A DNA stretch of 55,557 nt from the NCBI GenBank assembly GCA_017554335.1, contig JAFZIO010000037.1:1-55557 (forward strand). Direction: 5' to 3'. The position numbers and the translations under genes were made by a program. Origin of the DNA: Bacteroidales bacterium (GTDB lineage: Bacteria > Bacteroidota > Bacteroidia > Bacteroidales > UBA932). The notes under the pieces were generated by a model. That model ran no database searches and had not been told where the DNA came from. It was given only the letters and a program-made list of their open reading frames with translations. Positions 16,729-24,931 of the stretch are shown here, piece by piece (the first letter of the stretch is position 1; each line of letters opens with the position of its first letter).

Positions 16729-18718
16729 TGTTCTTGGTTTTAAGTGAAGCGTAAATCATGTAGCCGATGATGCAGAGGAACGGCACGACGGCCAGGACCT
16801 CGGCGGGAGCGGCACCGGACGCGCCGGCGGTGTTCCATGCCTTGAGGTACCAGTCGACGCCGGCGAACTTGAGAATCGCGGAAACGACGCCCATTAGCGC
16901 ACCGCCGGCGATGAAGCCGCTGGCTATCAGCGTACCCTTCTCCTGGCGACGTGCGTTGACGGCCGCATCTTTGCTGCGGGTGCTGACGAACCATGAGACG
17001 GCGCCACCAACCAGCAGCGGCAGGTTGAGGTCGATAGGGATGAACATGCCGAGGCAGAACGCAAGGGCGGGAACCTTGAAGACGGTCAGCAGGATAGCGA
17101 TCACCGCTCCTATGCCGTAGAGCAGCCAGGGGGCGCTTCCGCCGTTCATCATAGGCTGGATTACCGCCGCCATCGCGTTGGCCTGAGGTGCCACGAGTGC
17201 GCCCTCGCCGGTGAAACCGTAGGTCTTGTTGAGCACCAGCATCACGCCGCCTACGGTAGCCGCAGCAACCGCCACGCCCACAAACTTCCATGCCTCCTGT
17301 TTGCGGGGCGTCGTTCCTATCCAGTAACCGATCTTAAAGTCGGTGATGAGGCCTCCTGCGGTACTCAGGGCCGTACATACCACGCCGCCGATAACCATGG
17401 CCGCAACCATGCCGGCATTGCCCTTAAGGCCTACCGCCACAAGCACCAGCGCGGTGATAATCAGCGTCATGATGGTCATGCCGCTCACCGGGTTCGTGCC
17501 CACTATGGCAATGGCGTTCGCGGCAACGGTAGTAAAGAGGAAGGCGATAACGGCCACAATCAGCAGGGCGACTACCGCCTGCCATATGCTGGTGACCACT
17601 CCACCGAAGCCGAAGAAAGCGAAAATGGCGAGCAGGGTAAGAATGACGCCGAAGGTGACGGTACGCATGGGCAGATCCTGCTCCGTACGGGGAACCGCCG
17701 CCTCTCCTGCGCCCGGCTTGCGCTTGAACTCGCCCACGGCAAGGCCGACGGCGCTCTTGATTACGCCTGCGCTCTTGATTATGCCGATAATTCCGGCGGT
17801 AGCAATGCCGCCGATGCCTATATGGCGGGCGTACTCCTTGAAAATCTGCTCCGGTGCCATCTCCCCGACGGTCGTAGCGATGCCGGTACCCATGAGGTCT
17901 ATCACCTGACCGCCCCAGATGAGGTTGATGAGCGGAATGATGAGGAGCCACACCAGGAACGAACCGCAGCAGATGATGAAAGCGTACTTGAGGCCGATAA
18001 TGTAGCCCAGGCCGAGCACTGCGGCGCCCGTATTGAGCTTCAGGACCACCTTGGCCTTGTCGGCGACCACCTGGCCCCAATGCATGACGGTAGTGCTGAG
18101 CGTTTCTGCCCAGGTGCCGAAGGTCGCCACCACGAAGTCGTAGAGACCGCCGATGAGACCGGCCAGCACGAGGGTCTTGGCGCTTCCGCCGCCACTCTCG
18201 CCGCTCACCAGCACCTGCGTTGTAGCAGTAGCCTCAGGGAAGGGGTACTGGCCGTGCATCTCCTGCACGAAGTATTTTCTGAACGGAATCAGGAAAAGGA
18301 TGCCGAGGGCGCCGCCCAGCAGGGAACTGAGGAACATCTGCCAGAAATTGACGTCCAGGCCGAGTATGTAGATGGCCGGAAGGGTGAAGATGGCACCTGC
18401 CACCACCACGCCTGAACAAGCTCCGATGCTCTGGATAATTACGTTCTGGGCCAGTCCGTCTTTCTTTCCGAGTATGCCGGTTACGCCGACGGCTATAATT
18501 GCGATGGGGATTGCCGCCTCGAAGACCTGTCCGACTTTAAGTCCCAGGTAAGCGGCGGCCGCTGAGAACAGAATCGTCATCAACAGGCCCATCGTCACCG
18601 AGTATGGCGTCACCTCCAGGGGCTTGCTCTCCGGACTCAGGAGGGGCTGGTATTTCTCCCCCGCCGCCAGTGGCCTGTGAGCGTTCTCTGGCAGCTTTAC
18701 GTTTTTGCTCTCTTTCAT
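16721..18718 (-). CDS. OPT-family oligopeptide transporter
   Basis: Inner-membrane, proton-coupled peptide (or metal-chelate) transporter of the OPT family. The 665-residue product has about 15 hydrophobic helices, an N-terminal block EVTPYSVTMGLLMTILFSAAAAYLG-type typical of bacterial OPT proteins, and the conserved GQYPFPEATATTQVL motif. Start at 18718 is supported by family N-termini, which places 182 bp of it inside the 3' end of the upstream OstA-like gene. With pepT downstream it forms a peptide-import and cleavage unit. Confidence 0.93.
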   Translation of the reverse strand: MKESKNVKLPENAHRPLAAGEKYQPLLSPESKPLEVTPYSVTMGLLMTILFSAAAAYLGLKVGQVFEAAIPIAIIAVGVTGILGKKDGLAQNVIIQSIGACSGVVVAGAIFTLPAIYILGLDVNFWQMFLSSLLGGALGILFLIPFRKYFVQEMHGQYPFPEATATTQVLVSGESGGGSAKTLVLAGLIGGLYDFVVATFGTWAETLSTTVMHWGQVVADKAKVVLKLNTGAAVLGLGYIIGLKYAFIICCGSFLVWLLIIPLINLIWGGQVIDLMGTGIATTVGEMAPEQIFKEYARHIGIGGIATAGIIGIIKSAGVIKSAVGLAVGEFKRKPGAGEAAVPRTEQDLPMRTVTFGVILTLLAIFAFFGFGGVVTSIWQAVVALLIVAVIAFLFTTVAANAIAIVGTNPVSGMTIMTLIITALVLVAVGLKGNAGMVAAMVIGGVVCTALSTAGGLITDFKIGYWIGTTPRKQEAWKFVGVAVAAATVGGVMLVLNKTYGFTGEGALVAPQANAMAAVIQPMMNGGSAPWLLYGIGAVIAILLTVFKVPALAFCLGMFIPIDLNLPLLVGGAVSWFVSTRSKDAAVNARRQEKGTLIASGFIAGGALMGVVSAILKFAGVDWYLKAWNTAGASGAAPAEVLAVVPFLCIIGYMIYASLKTKNNE

Positions 18719-21554
18719 ACTGTTTCCTGTATATCTCTATGTATTTCTGCAACTTGGCTGCGTCCTTGGCCTCCTGTTTCTGAATGGCCTTTAGGGCCTT
18801 GAGAGTCTTTGCGCGCTGTTTCTCCAGTTCCTTCTGCTTCTTGGCCTCAAGCTTCAGGGAATCCTGACGGTCGAGTTCCGCCCAGCGGGCCTCCCTGGCG
18901 GCGATGCGGGCGTCCCTTGCAGCAATGCGGAGCTTGCGGCGCAACTCCCTTTCTTCCTTGCGCTTCTGCTTGGGATCTATTGTGGGGATGGAAAGAGGAT
19001 CGATGTCTTCCTTGACGGAAACGGAATCCTTGGGGGCGGAAACGCCTCTCGCGACAACACTGTCGCGAACGGCAAGGGAATCACGTACCGCCAGGGAATC
19101 GCCTGCTGCCAGAGAGTCACGGACAAACAGTGAGTCGCGTACCAGCAGGGAGTCGCCCCTGACAGGCAAGACCAGGCTGTCCGGCGAGGCAAGGCTGTCT
19201 GCCGAGGGCAGTTCGATTTTCGGCTTGGGCAGCTTGGCCAGGGAGTCGCGGACGGCTATTTCCCTCAATATTCCGGGTATGTATCCGGGGAAGTATTTCG
19301 CAGTCTCACGGAACTCCGGCCTCGCCTTGGACTCATAGTAGCTGCGCTGGGAACTCCTTACCGTAAGCTTCGTTATGTCTTCCGGGCCTGCAGGCCTTTC
19401 TTCCGGACGCCAGCTGAAGCCCTTCATCTGACGCTCCGACTCGGGCATCTGCACCACGGGATACGCGTTGTTCTTCGGGTTCTCGAAGTAGTAAACGTGG
19501 TCTATGTCGCCGTCTTTCAGCAATCCGGAAAGCATCTTGCTCTCGACCTTGTTAACAGTGGCGAAAGCCTCGTTTTCACGGAGGTAGAATATTGCGGAAG
19601 AGCCACCCAGCGCATCGAAACGCTTGAGGGAGCTGTCCAGGCTGTCGAAGTACGCCAGAATTTCCGTACCCTTTATCTGGTCGTAGCTGACCTCGTCTTC
19701 CTGAATTACCACGAAGGCGTTCGACTGAAGGCTGGCCTTGCGCGGACCGCCACCGCCAACCAGGATAAAGAGGCTGTCGGCGGTATATTGACGCCTGCCG
19801 TCGTTCCACACGACGGGGTCCTTATAGAAGCGGGCAATGGAGTCGAGGTCGCAGTAAACCATTGAGTCGCAGCGCATCTGGATGTCGTCACGGAACACCC
19901 GGACGTTGCGTATGCCGTAGACGAAACCTATTTTGGTGGTGTCCAGCTGTACGGTATCCACAGCCACCGTATCAACCGCCAGCGTATCTTCTGCCGGCGG
20001 CAGTTCCCCGTCGACGGACAGAGGCGCAGCTGTGGCAAGACTGTCCGGCCTGGCAGTTCCGGCAGCAAGGCTGTCAATCGCAGCCAGGGCGTTGTTCAGC
20101 GGGGCCATCAGGCTGTCCTTCCGGGCCTGGGCGGCAGCGACGGAGTCCACCGGCGGCAAAACCACTCCGGAGGTGTCGGCAAGTGAGTCCACCGGCGGCA
20201 ACAATACTCCGGCGGTATCGGAAGGTGCCTCCACCGGCGGCAGTTCCACTCCGGAGGTGTCGGCAGGAGGTCCGGGGGAATCCTCCGGCGGCTGCGGCTT
20301 ATCGACGGGCGGCTGCGGCTTTTCGGCAGGCGGTCCGGCGGGGGCACCCTTACCTGGGGCTCCTTTACCCTCGTCAGCGCCTTCCGCTTTCTCGTCGGCG
20401 GGGGCCTCTTTAGTCTTCTTTGCAGGAGGACCGCCCTGCGGCTGGCTGGCTGCGGCGGCAGCGGCGGCGGCTTCTTCGGCCGCCTTCCGACGGTACTCGT
20501 TAACAGGGTCCGTCAATATATCGGCAAGGCGGTCTTCGCACGACTTAACCGTGCCGTCGGACAGGTCGCAACGGCGTATCGTCCTGTAAATCAGCGTGTC
20601 GGCGCCCATGTAAATGGTATCGCGCTTCTCGTCCTTGCCGGTCTCGAGCACGACGGCCGCGTTACGCTGGAGCTTCACCTGGGACAGGGTATCGTTGTAA
20701 TGGACGCGCTCGGCAACGGCCGTCACGTCCCTGCCGGGATCCTGCACCTGGGCGTGTCCCAACATCAGCAGGTCTCCGGAGCCGCGATAGAAATACAAAC
20801 TGTCGGACCAGGCCTCCTGCTCCTTGGACATCGCATGCACGTTACGCTCGAAGAAGACAGTTTCCCGTCCCTTGTCGTACCAGCCCTTCTCTGCAGAGAG
20901 CATGTTTCCGCCCTTCCAGAAGTCTATGAAAACCGGGAATTCGGCTTTGTCCTGCTCGGAATAATAGAACAGCTTGTTGGTTTTCACAAACATGGAGTCC
21001 GAAAACATGTTCACCTGGTCGTCGAAGATGAACATCTTGGCATCCGTGCTGTATTTTCCGGAAAGGCTTTCTATCACCTGGCCGTCCGCGTCCCTCATGG
21101 ACGCTCCGTTATAAAACACGGCCATGCTGTCCCTGGTGTTGTAATCCAGGAACTTGGTTCTGAGCAGGTTCTTTTTCTTGTTCTGGAGCTGGACCAGCGT
21201 ACCGCGGAACTGCGCCAGGTTGTCGTCGATCAGATAATCCAGCTTGTCGCTGGTCAGGACGGTCTCGTCCTGTATCACCTTTACGTGGCCGACGGCGTTG
21301 ATTACCTTCGTATCCACGTTCCACAGGGCCGTATCGCTAATCAGATATGTTCCGTTATGCAGGAATGTCGACGAGATGGCCTTGCGGTACTGCTGACCGT
21401 TTATCATCAGCTGTTCCAGGCTCTCCGCCTTCATCAGGCGCACCAGACTGTCCGCCTTTTCCTTCTTGGGAGGACGGGCGGAGGCGGGCTGCACGGCCAG
21501 AACGGCCGCCAGTACCAGCAGCAGCGTCAGTCGTTTGTGAACTTGGATTTCCAT
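18537..21554 (-). CDS. OstA/LptA-like periplasmic protein with proline-rich and DSL-repeat insertions
   Basis: Probable LPS-transport related protein: the N-terminal region after the signal peptide (cleavage near ASA) has the repeating beta pattern of OstA/LptA (ALWNVDTKVINAVGHVKVIQDETV-type, then YSEQDKAEF and HYNDTLSQVKLQRNAAVV), and a second such block follows around residues 570-720. The start is set at 21554, giving 1005 residues, far longer than usual. The extra length is low complexity: a Pro-rich 14-residue tandem repeat, a VRDSLA-type repeat and a Lys/Arg/Glu coiled coil. Its 3' end overlaps the OPT gene by 182 bp in another frame, and its 5' end overlaps the SurA-like gene by 28 bp. 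Confidence 0.8.
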   Translation of the reverse strand: MEIQVHKRLTLLLVLAAVLAVQPASARPPKKEKADSLVRLMKAESLEQLMINGQQYRKAISSTFLHNGTYLISDTALWNVDTKVINAVGHVKVIQDETVLTSDKLDYLIDDNLAQFRGTLVQLQNKKKNLLRTKFLDYNTRDSMAVFYNGASMRDADGQVIESLSGKYSTDAKMFIFDDQVNMFSDSMFVKTNKLFYYSEQDKAEFPVFIDFWKGGNMLSAEKGWYDKGRETVFFERNVHAMSKEQEAWSDSLYFYRGSGDLLMLGHAQVQDPGRDVTAVAERVHYNDTLSQVKLQRNAAVVLETGKDEKRDTIYMGADTLIYRTIRRCDLSDGTVKSCEDRLADILTDPVNEYRRKAAEEAAAAAAAASQPQGGPPAKKTKEAPADEKAEGADEGKGAPGKGAPAGPPAEKPQPPVDKPQPPEDSPGPPADTSGVELPPVEAPSDTAGVLLPPVDSLADTSGVVLPPVDSVAAAQARKDSLMAPLNNALAAIDSLAAGTARPDSLATAAPLSVDGELPPAEDTLAVDTVAVDTVQLDTTKIGFVYGIRNVRVFRDDIQMRCDSMVYCDLDSIARFYKDPVVWNDGRRQYTADSLFILVGGGGPRKASLQSNAFVVIQEDEVSYDQIKGTEILAYFDSLDSSLKRFDALGGSSAIFYLRENEAFATVNKVESKMLSGLLKDGDIDHVYYFENPKNNAYPVVQMPESERQMKGFSWRPEERPAGPEDITKLTVRSSQRSYYESKARPEFRETAKYFPGYIPGILREIAVRDSLAKLPKPKIELPSADSLASPDSLVLPVRGDSLLVRDSLFVRDSLAAGDSLAVRDSLAVRDSVVARGVSAPKDSVSVKEDIDPLSIPTIDPKQKRKEERELRRKLRIAARDARIAAREARWAELDRQDSLKLEAKKQKELEKQRAKTLKALKAIQKQEAKDAAKLQKYIEIYRKQYEREQKRKAARERSQATGGGGEIPAPPESGEQAPGGDAILGDDGPVDDDSVLSGRRLPGT
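19056..19165. repeat. 18-bp tandem repeat encoding VRDSLA units
   Basis: Within the OstA-like gene, about six degenerate 18-bp units encode (V/A)(R/G)DSL(A/F/V) hexapeptides. This is a coding, variable-number type repeat and a likely site of slippage. Confidence 0.7.
20143..20268. repeat. 42-bp tandem repeat in the proline-rich region
   Basis: Three successive 42-bp units (starting near 20143, 20185 and 20227) encode 14-residue repeats of the form LPPVDSLADTSGVV within the OstA-like protein. Units share the CCACCGGCGGC core and differ at scattered positions. Confidence 0.7.
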
Positions 21555-22903
21555 CCGTCGAGCTCGAATTCGCAATCCTGGAACAGGGGATCGATCTTGA
21601 TGTATGTGACTTTAATCTTCTCTTTCGTGAATTGGTCTATGGCCTCCGCCTGTTTGACGTTGCGCACGTCACCGAGCAGCTCGGTGTAGTCATGTTCGAA
21701 AGTGGCGGTATGTGCCGGAACAATCTTGTCCAGGCGTACGATCTTGTATACCAGGTTGCCGTCGCGCCCCTCGTTGTCCAGGGACTCGATAGGGTCGGAG
21801 ATCTGCCCGGGCTGGAGGTCCTTGGCTGCCGCGTAGTCCTGCGGCTTCAGCTGGTCTATCTCGAAATATGCCGAACCAGTGTTGGGGTCGGCCATCTGGC
21901 CGCCGTTGGTGCGGGTGGCTGGATCCTGGGAATAGAAGCGTGCCGCCAGTTCGAAGGTGATGAGGGAATCGGTGATGGCCGTCTTGAGGCTGTCCAGCTT
22001 GCTGAAGGCCTTATCCCTGTCTTCCACGGTGTAGCGCGGCTTGAGCAGGATGTGGCGTGCGTTGAACATGTCGCCCTTCTTCTCCAGCACCTCGATGATA
22101 TGGAAGCCGTCGGGGGTCTCAACTATCTGGGATATGGCGCCAGGCTTGAGGGACATGGCGGCGTCCGAGAATGCCGGCCAGAATATGGATTTGGAGGCCA
22201 GGCCGAGTTCGCCGCCCTTGCGGGCGCTGCCGGGGTCTTCCGAATAGAGGCGGGCGAGCGTGGAGAACTTCTCCCCGTTGATGATGCGCTCACGTATGTT
22301 CAGGAGGCGCTCCTTGACCGCAAGCGCAGCCGCTTCCCTGTCGGGATAGATGCATATCTGGCTGAGCTTGTACTTGATGGGGACGACCGGAAGCTTATCC
22401 ACGGAAGAGGTGTCGATGTACATCTTGACGTCGTAGGGCGTCACCTCCGGGATGCGTTTGGCTATCTCCTGCTGCTCCTGCTGGGCGAGCGTGTTGTCTT
22501 CAATTTGCTTGCGCCACTCCTGGCGGAGCTTGTAGACCGGTTTGTGGAAGTATGCCTCCATGGCCTCGTCGCCGCCGAGTGCGGTGCGGGCCTGGTCCAT
22601 CTGCTGGGAAAGGTGGGCCTCCACCATCTCCTGGTTGACTGTAAGCGAATCCAGGCGGGCCTGCATGAGGAAGAGCTTGGCGCGCATCATGCTCTCCAGG
22701 ATTTCGCAGCGGATGTTGCGGTCCGATGCAAAGCCCCTGGCGCTCATCATCTGCACTTCCTGCTCAACTTCCGACAGGGTTATGAGTTCGTTGCCGACTA
22801 CGGCCACGGACTTGTCCACTACGCCTTTGTACTTCTGTGCCGACGCCACTGCGGGAATGGCAAGCAGCATAAGCACTATGGCTGTTTTGATGTAAATTTT
22901 CAT
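21527..22903 (-). CDS. SurA-like periplasmic peptidyl-prolyl isomerase
   Basis: Periplasmic chaperone/PPIase for outer-membrane proteins. Start taken at 22903 (MKIYIKTAIV), giving a signal peptide ending near ASAQ; 458 residues. An N-terminal chaperone helix region is followed by two parvulin-like domains: SDAAMSLKPGAISQIVETPDGFHIIEVLEK with NARHILLKPR, and a second around GGQMADPNTGSAYFEIDQLKP. It lies 34 bp after galE and overlaps the OstA-like gene by 28 bp, linking outer-membrane protein and LPS biogenesis. Confidence 0.92.
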   Translation of the reverse strand: MKIYIKTAIVLMLLAIPAVASAQKYKGVVDKSVAVVGNELITLSEVEQEVQMMSARGFASDRNIRCEILESMMRAKLFLMQARLDSLTVNQEMVEAHLSQQMDQARTALGGDEAMEAYFHKPVYKLRQEWRKQIEDNTLAQQEQQEIAKRIPEVTPYDVKMYIDTSSVDKLPVVPIKYKLSQICIYPDREAAALAVKERLLNIRERIINGEKFSTLARLYSEDPGSARKGGELGLASKSIFWPAFSDAAMSLKPGAISQIVETPDGFHIIEVLEKKGDMFNARHILLKPRYTVEDRDKAFSKLDSLKTAITDSLITFELAARFYSQDPATRTNGGQMADPNTGSAYFEIDQLKPQDYAAAKDLQPGQISDPIESLDNEGRDGNLVYKIVRLDKIVPAHTATFEHDYTELLGDVRNVKQAEAIDQFTKEKIKVTYIKIDPLFQDCEFELDGWKSKFTND

Positions 22904-22937
22904 AAGCGTCTGGATTAGCTTGCAAAGCTTGTTCCAA

Positions 22938-23960
22938 TTATTCGGCGGCTTCTGCAAGGCGCTTCTCCCAGGCCCATGCAGAGGCGAGAGTCTCGTCTAC
23001 CGAACGCACGGCCTTCCAGCCGAGTTTCTGTTGGGCAAGGGTAGGATCTGCCCACACTGCGGTCACGTCTCCTGGGCGCCTGGGGGCTATACGGTAGTTG
23101 AGTTTGATGCCGTTGACGCGCTCGAAAGAGTTGACGAGTTCGAGCACGGACACGGGACGGCCGGTGCCGATGTTGAAGATCTCGTAAGGCTCGTCCATCT
23201 TACCCTCGATCATACGTGTGACTGCGCAGACGTGCGCCTTGGCGAGGTCGGTTATGTCGATATAGTCACGCAGGCAGGTGCCGTCGGGCGTGGGATAGTC
23301 GTCGCCGAAGATATTGAGGCACTCACGCTTGCCGATGGCGGTCTGGGTGATGAAAGGTACGAGGTTGTTGGGGATGCCGCGGGGGAGTTCGCCGATGAGT
23401 GCGGACGGGTGCGCTCCGATGGGGTTGAAGTAGCGGAGGGCGATTCCGTGCATGCCGTAGGCGGCTACGCAGTCACGCAGGAAGTCTTCGCACATCTGCT
23501 TGGTGTTGCCGTAGGGGGAGGTGGCGGGCTTGCGGGGAGAGGTCTCCGTGACAGGGGTCTCGTCGGGTTCGCCGTAAACCGTTGCGGATGAGGAGAACAG
23601 CACGTTGGTGCCATGTACGCGGGCGCACTCCAGAACGTTCAGGAAGGAGTCCAGGTTGTTTTTGTAATACATAAGAGGCTGCTCCACAGACTCGCCTACT
23701 GCCTTGAAGGCTGCGAAGTGGATGACGGCGTCTATCTTATACCTGTTGAAAAGATCGTTTGCGGCTGCGGCGTCACAGAAATCTATTTTCTCGAAAGGCA
23801 GCTGGCGGCCGAGGATGGCACAGACGCCTTTGTAATTGGTCTCGTCGCAATTGGACATATTGTCGGCTATAACGACGTCATAGCCGGCCTGGCTCAGTTC
23901 CACGGTTACGTGGCTTCCTATAAATCCGGCTCCGCCGGACACAAGTACTGTTTTCTTCAT
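22938..23960 (-). CDS. galE: UDP-glucose 4-epimerase
   Basis: NAD-dependent SDR enzyme interconverting UDP-glucose and UDP-galactose for envelope polysaccharides. The 340-residue product has the Rossmann motif GGAGFIGSH (about 10-18), SSSATVYGEP with the catalytic Ser, SPYGNTK with the Tyr-x3-Lys pair, and the C-terminal WKAVRSVDETLASAWAWE. A well-formed Bacteroidota promoter (TTTG-N19-TAATTTTG) lies just upstream, making it the likely head of the galE-surA-ostA-OPT-pepT run. Confidence 0.96.
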   Translation of the reverse strand: MKKTVLVSGGAGFIGSHVTVELSQAGYDVVIADNMSNCDETNYKGVCAILGRQLPFEKIDFCDAAAANDLFNRYKIDAVIHFAAFKAVGESVEQPLMYYKNNLDSFLNVLECARVHGTNVLFSSSATVYGEPDETPVTETSPRKPATSPYGNTKQMCEDFLRDCVAAYGMHGIALRYFNPIGAHPSALIGELPRGIPNNLVPFITQTAIGKRECLNIFGDDYPTPDGTCLRDYIDITDLAKAHVCAVTRMIEGKMDEPYEIFNIGTGRPVSVLELVNSFERVNGIKLNYRIAPRRPGDVTAVWADPTLAQQKLGWKAVRSVDETLASAWAWEKRLAEAAE

Positions 23961-23966
23961 AGCTTA

Positions 23967-23997
23967 CAAAATTAAGAATTTTGTATGAAGTTGCAAA
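23967..23997 (-). promoter_or_regulatory. Complete Bacteroidota promoter of galE
   Basis: On the minus strand: -33 TTTG (23994-23997), a 19-bp spacer and -7 TAATTTTG (23967-23974), matching the primary-sigma consensus in sequence and spacing. The -7 box is inside a 9-bp perfect inverted repeat (TACAAAATT/AATTTTGTA, 23965-23985). The galE ATG follows 6 bp after the box, so the leader is minimal. Confidence 0.65.
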
Positions 23998-23998
23998 A

Positions 23999-24928
23999 TC
24001 AGCGGCCTTTGAGCTTCTGGCGGCGGGTTTCCGCAGTGTCGCGGCCGAACAGCGTCCGGTGGCCCTCGACGCTGCGCCAAAAGTCGGGATCGAAATCGGC
24101 CGGGCTGACGTAGGCGCTGGCGGAGGGTGCAGCTTCTGCAGACCGTGGCCGCCCATGGCCGCGTGAATGGGAGGGGCCCGCCGCTTCAGCGGTGGGAGGG
24201 ATGAGCGAAGCGAAGTCTGACGAAGCAGCACCCTCCGCCGCCTTCGTCAGCCGGAAGCAGAGATAGCGGATCGGGTAACCCTGCTCGCGGAACATGGATT
24301 CGTAGAAGGTCTGGACCTCGGTGAGGGCGGGGGCGAAACGGTCGGCTTCGGCGTAAAGGTCTTCGGAGGCGGCCAGGACAGGGAAGTTGTTGGCCCTGCA
24401 GACGGCCAGGGTATACTGGTACAGGAACTGCGAATCGGTCTTCAGGTGTATGAGGCCGCCGGGGGCAAGGAAACGGGAATACCGCTCCAGAAACACCGGC
24501 GAAGTGAGGCGGGAGTTCTCGCTCTTGACCTGCGGGTCGGAGAAGGTAAGCCATATTTCCGACACCTCACCGGGGGCGAAGAAAGCGGAAATGAACTCGA
24601 TGCGGGTGCGAAGGAAGCCGACGTTGCCCAGGTTGTGCTGGGTGGCATATTTCGCCCCTTTCCACAACCGCGCCCCCTTGATATCGACGCCCACATAATT
24701 CTTCGACGGGTCCCGCTGCGCAAGGTCTATCGTGTACTCCCCCTTTCCGCAGCCGAGCTCCAGCACCAGCGGCGCCTCAGGGTCCGCAAAACGCTCGCCC
24801 CAATGGCCCTTCACTTCATGATCGCGCAAGGCGAAATAGCCGTCGCGCAACAGCTCCTCCGCCGACGGCTGCAGCAGGCAGGCGAACGTCTCGTTCTCCG
24901 CGAACTTACGTAGCTTGTCGTGCCCCAT
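23999..24928 (-). CDS. trmB: tRNA (guanine-N7)-methyltransferase carrying an in-frame palindromic insertion
   Basis: SAM-dependent enzyme that methylates G46 of tRNA. The 309-residue product has the SAM motif LVLELGCGKGEYT (about 54-66), VGVDIKGARLWKGA, WLTFSDPQVK and the substrate-binding TEVQTFYESMF, so the catalytic domain is intact. Residues about 230-270 are a low-complexity segment (SDFASLIPPTAEAAGPSHS) encoded by a 121-bp palindromic repeat related to one in the YfhO-like gene. After it a normal-looking tail resumes (DPDFWRSVEGHRTLFGRDT). It starts 3 bp after the FAD oxidoreductase stop, so is probably coexpressed with it. Confidence 0.92.
   Translation of the reverse strand: MGHDKLRKFAENETFACLLQPSAEELLRDGYFALRDHEVKGHWGERFADPEAPLVLELGCGKGEYTIDLAQRDPSKNYVGVDIKGARLWKGAKYATQHNLGNVGFLRTRIEFISAFFAPGEVSEIWLTFSDPQVKSENSRLTSPVFLERYSRFLAPGGLIHLKTDSQFLYQYTLAVCRANNFPVLAASEDLYAEADRFAPALTEVQTFYESMFREQGYPIRYLCFRLTKAAEGAASSDFASLIPPTAEAAGPSHSRGHGRPRSAEAAPSASAYVSPADFDPDFWRSVEGHRTLFGRDTAETRRQKLKGR
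24119..24239. repeat. In-frame palindromic element, copy 1 (in trmB)
   Basis: Outer arms 24119-24136 and 24222-24239 pair at 17 of 18 positions. Inside are conserved blocks GGGAGGGGCCC (24169-24179) and GGGAGGGATGAGCG (24194-24207), which flank an 8-bp stem with loop TTCA (24177-24184 with 24189-24196). A second small hairpin CCGTGG/CCATGG lies to the left. Both blocks recur in order and orientation at 41252-41288. It is open in the trmB frame and adds about 40 residues. Confidence 0.85.
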
Positions 24929-24931
24929 CGG

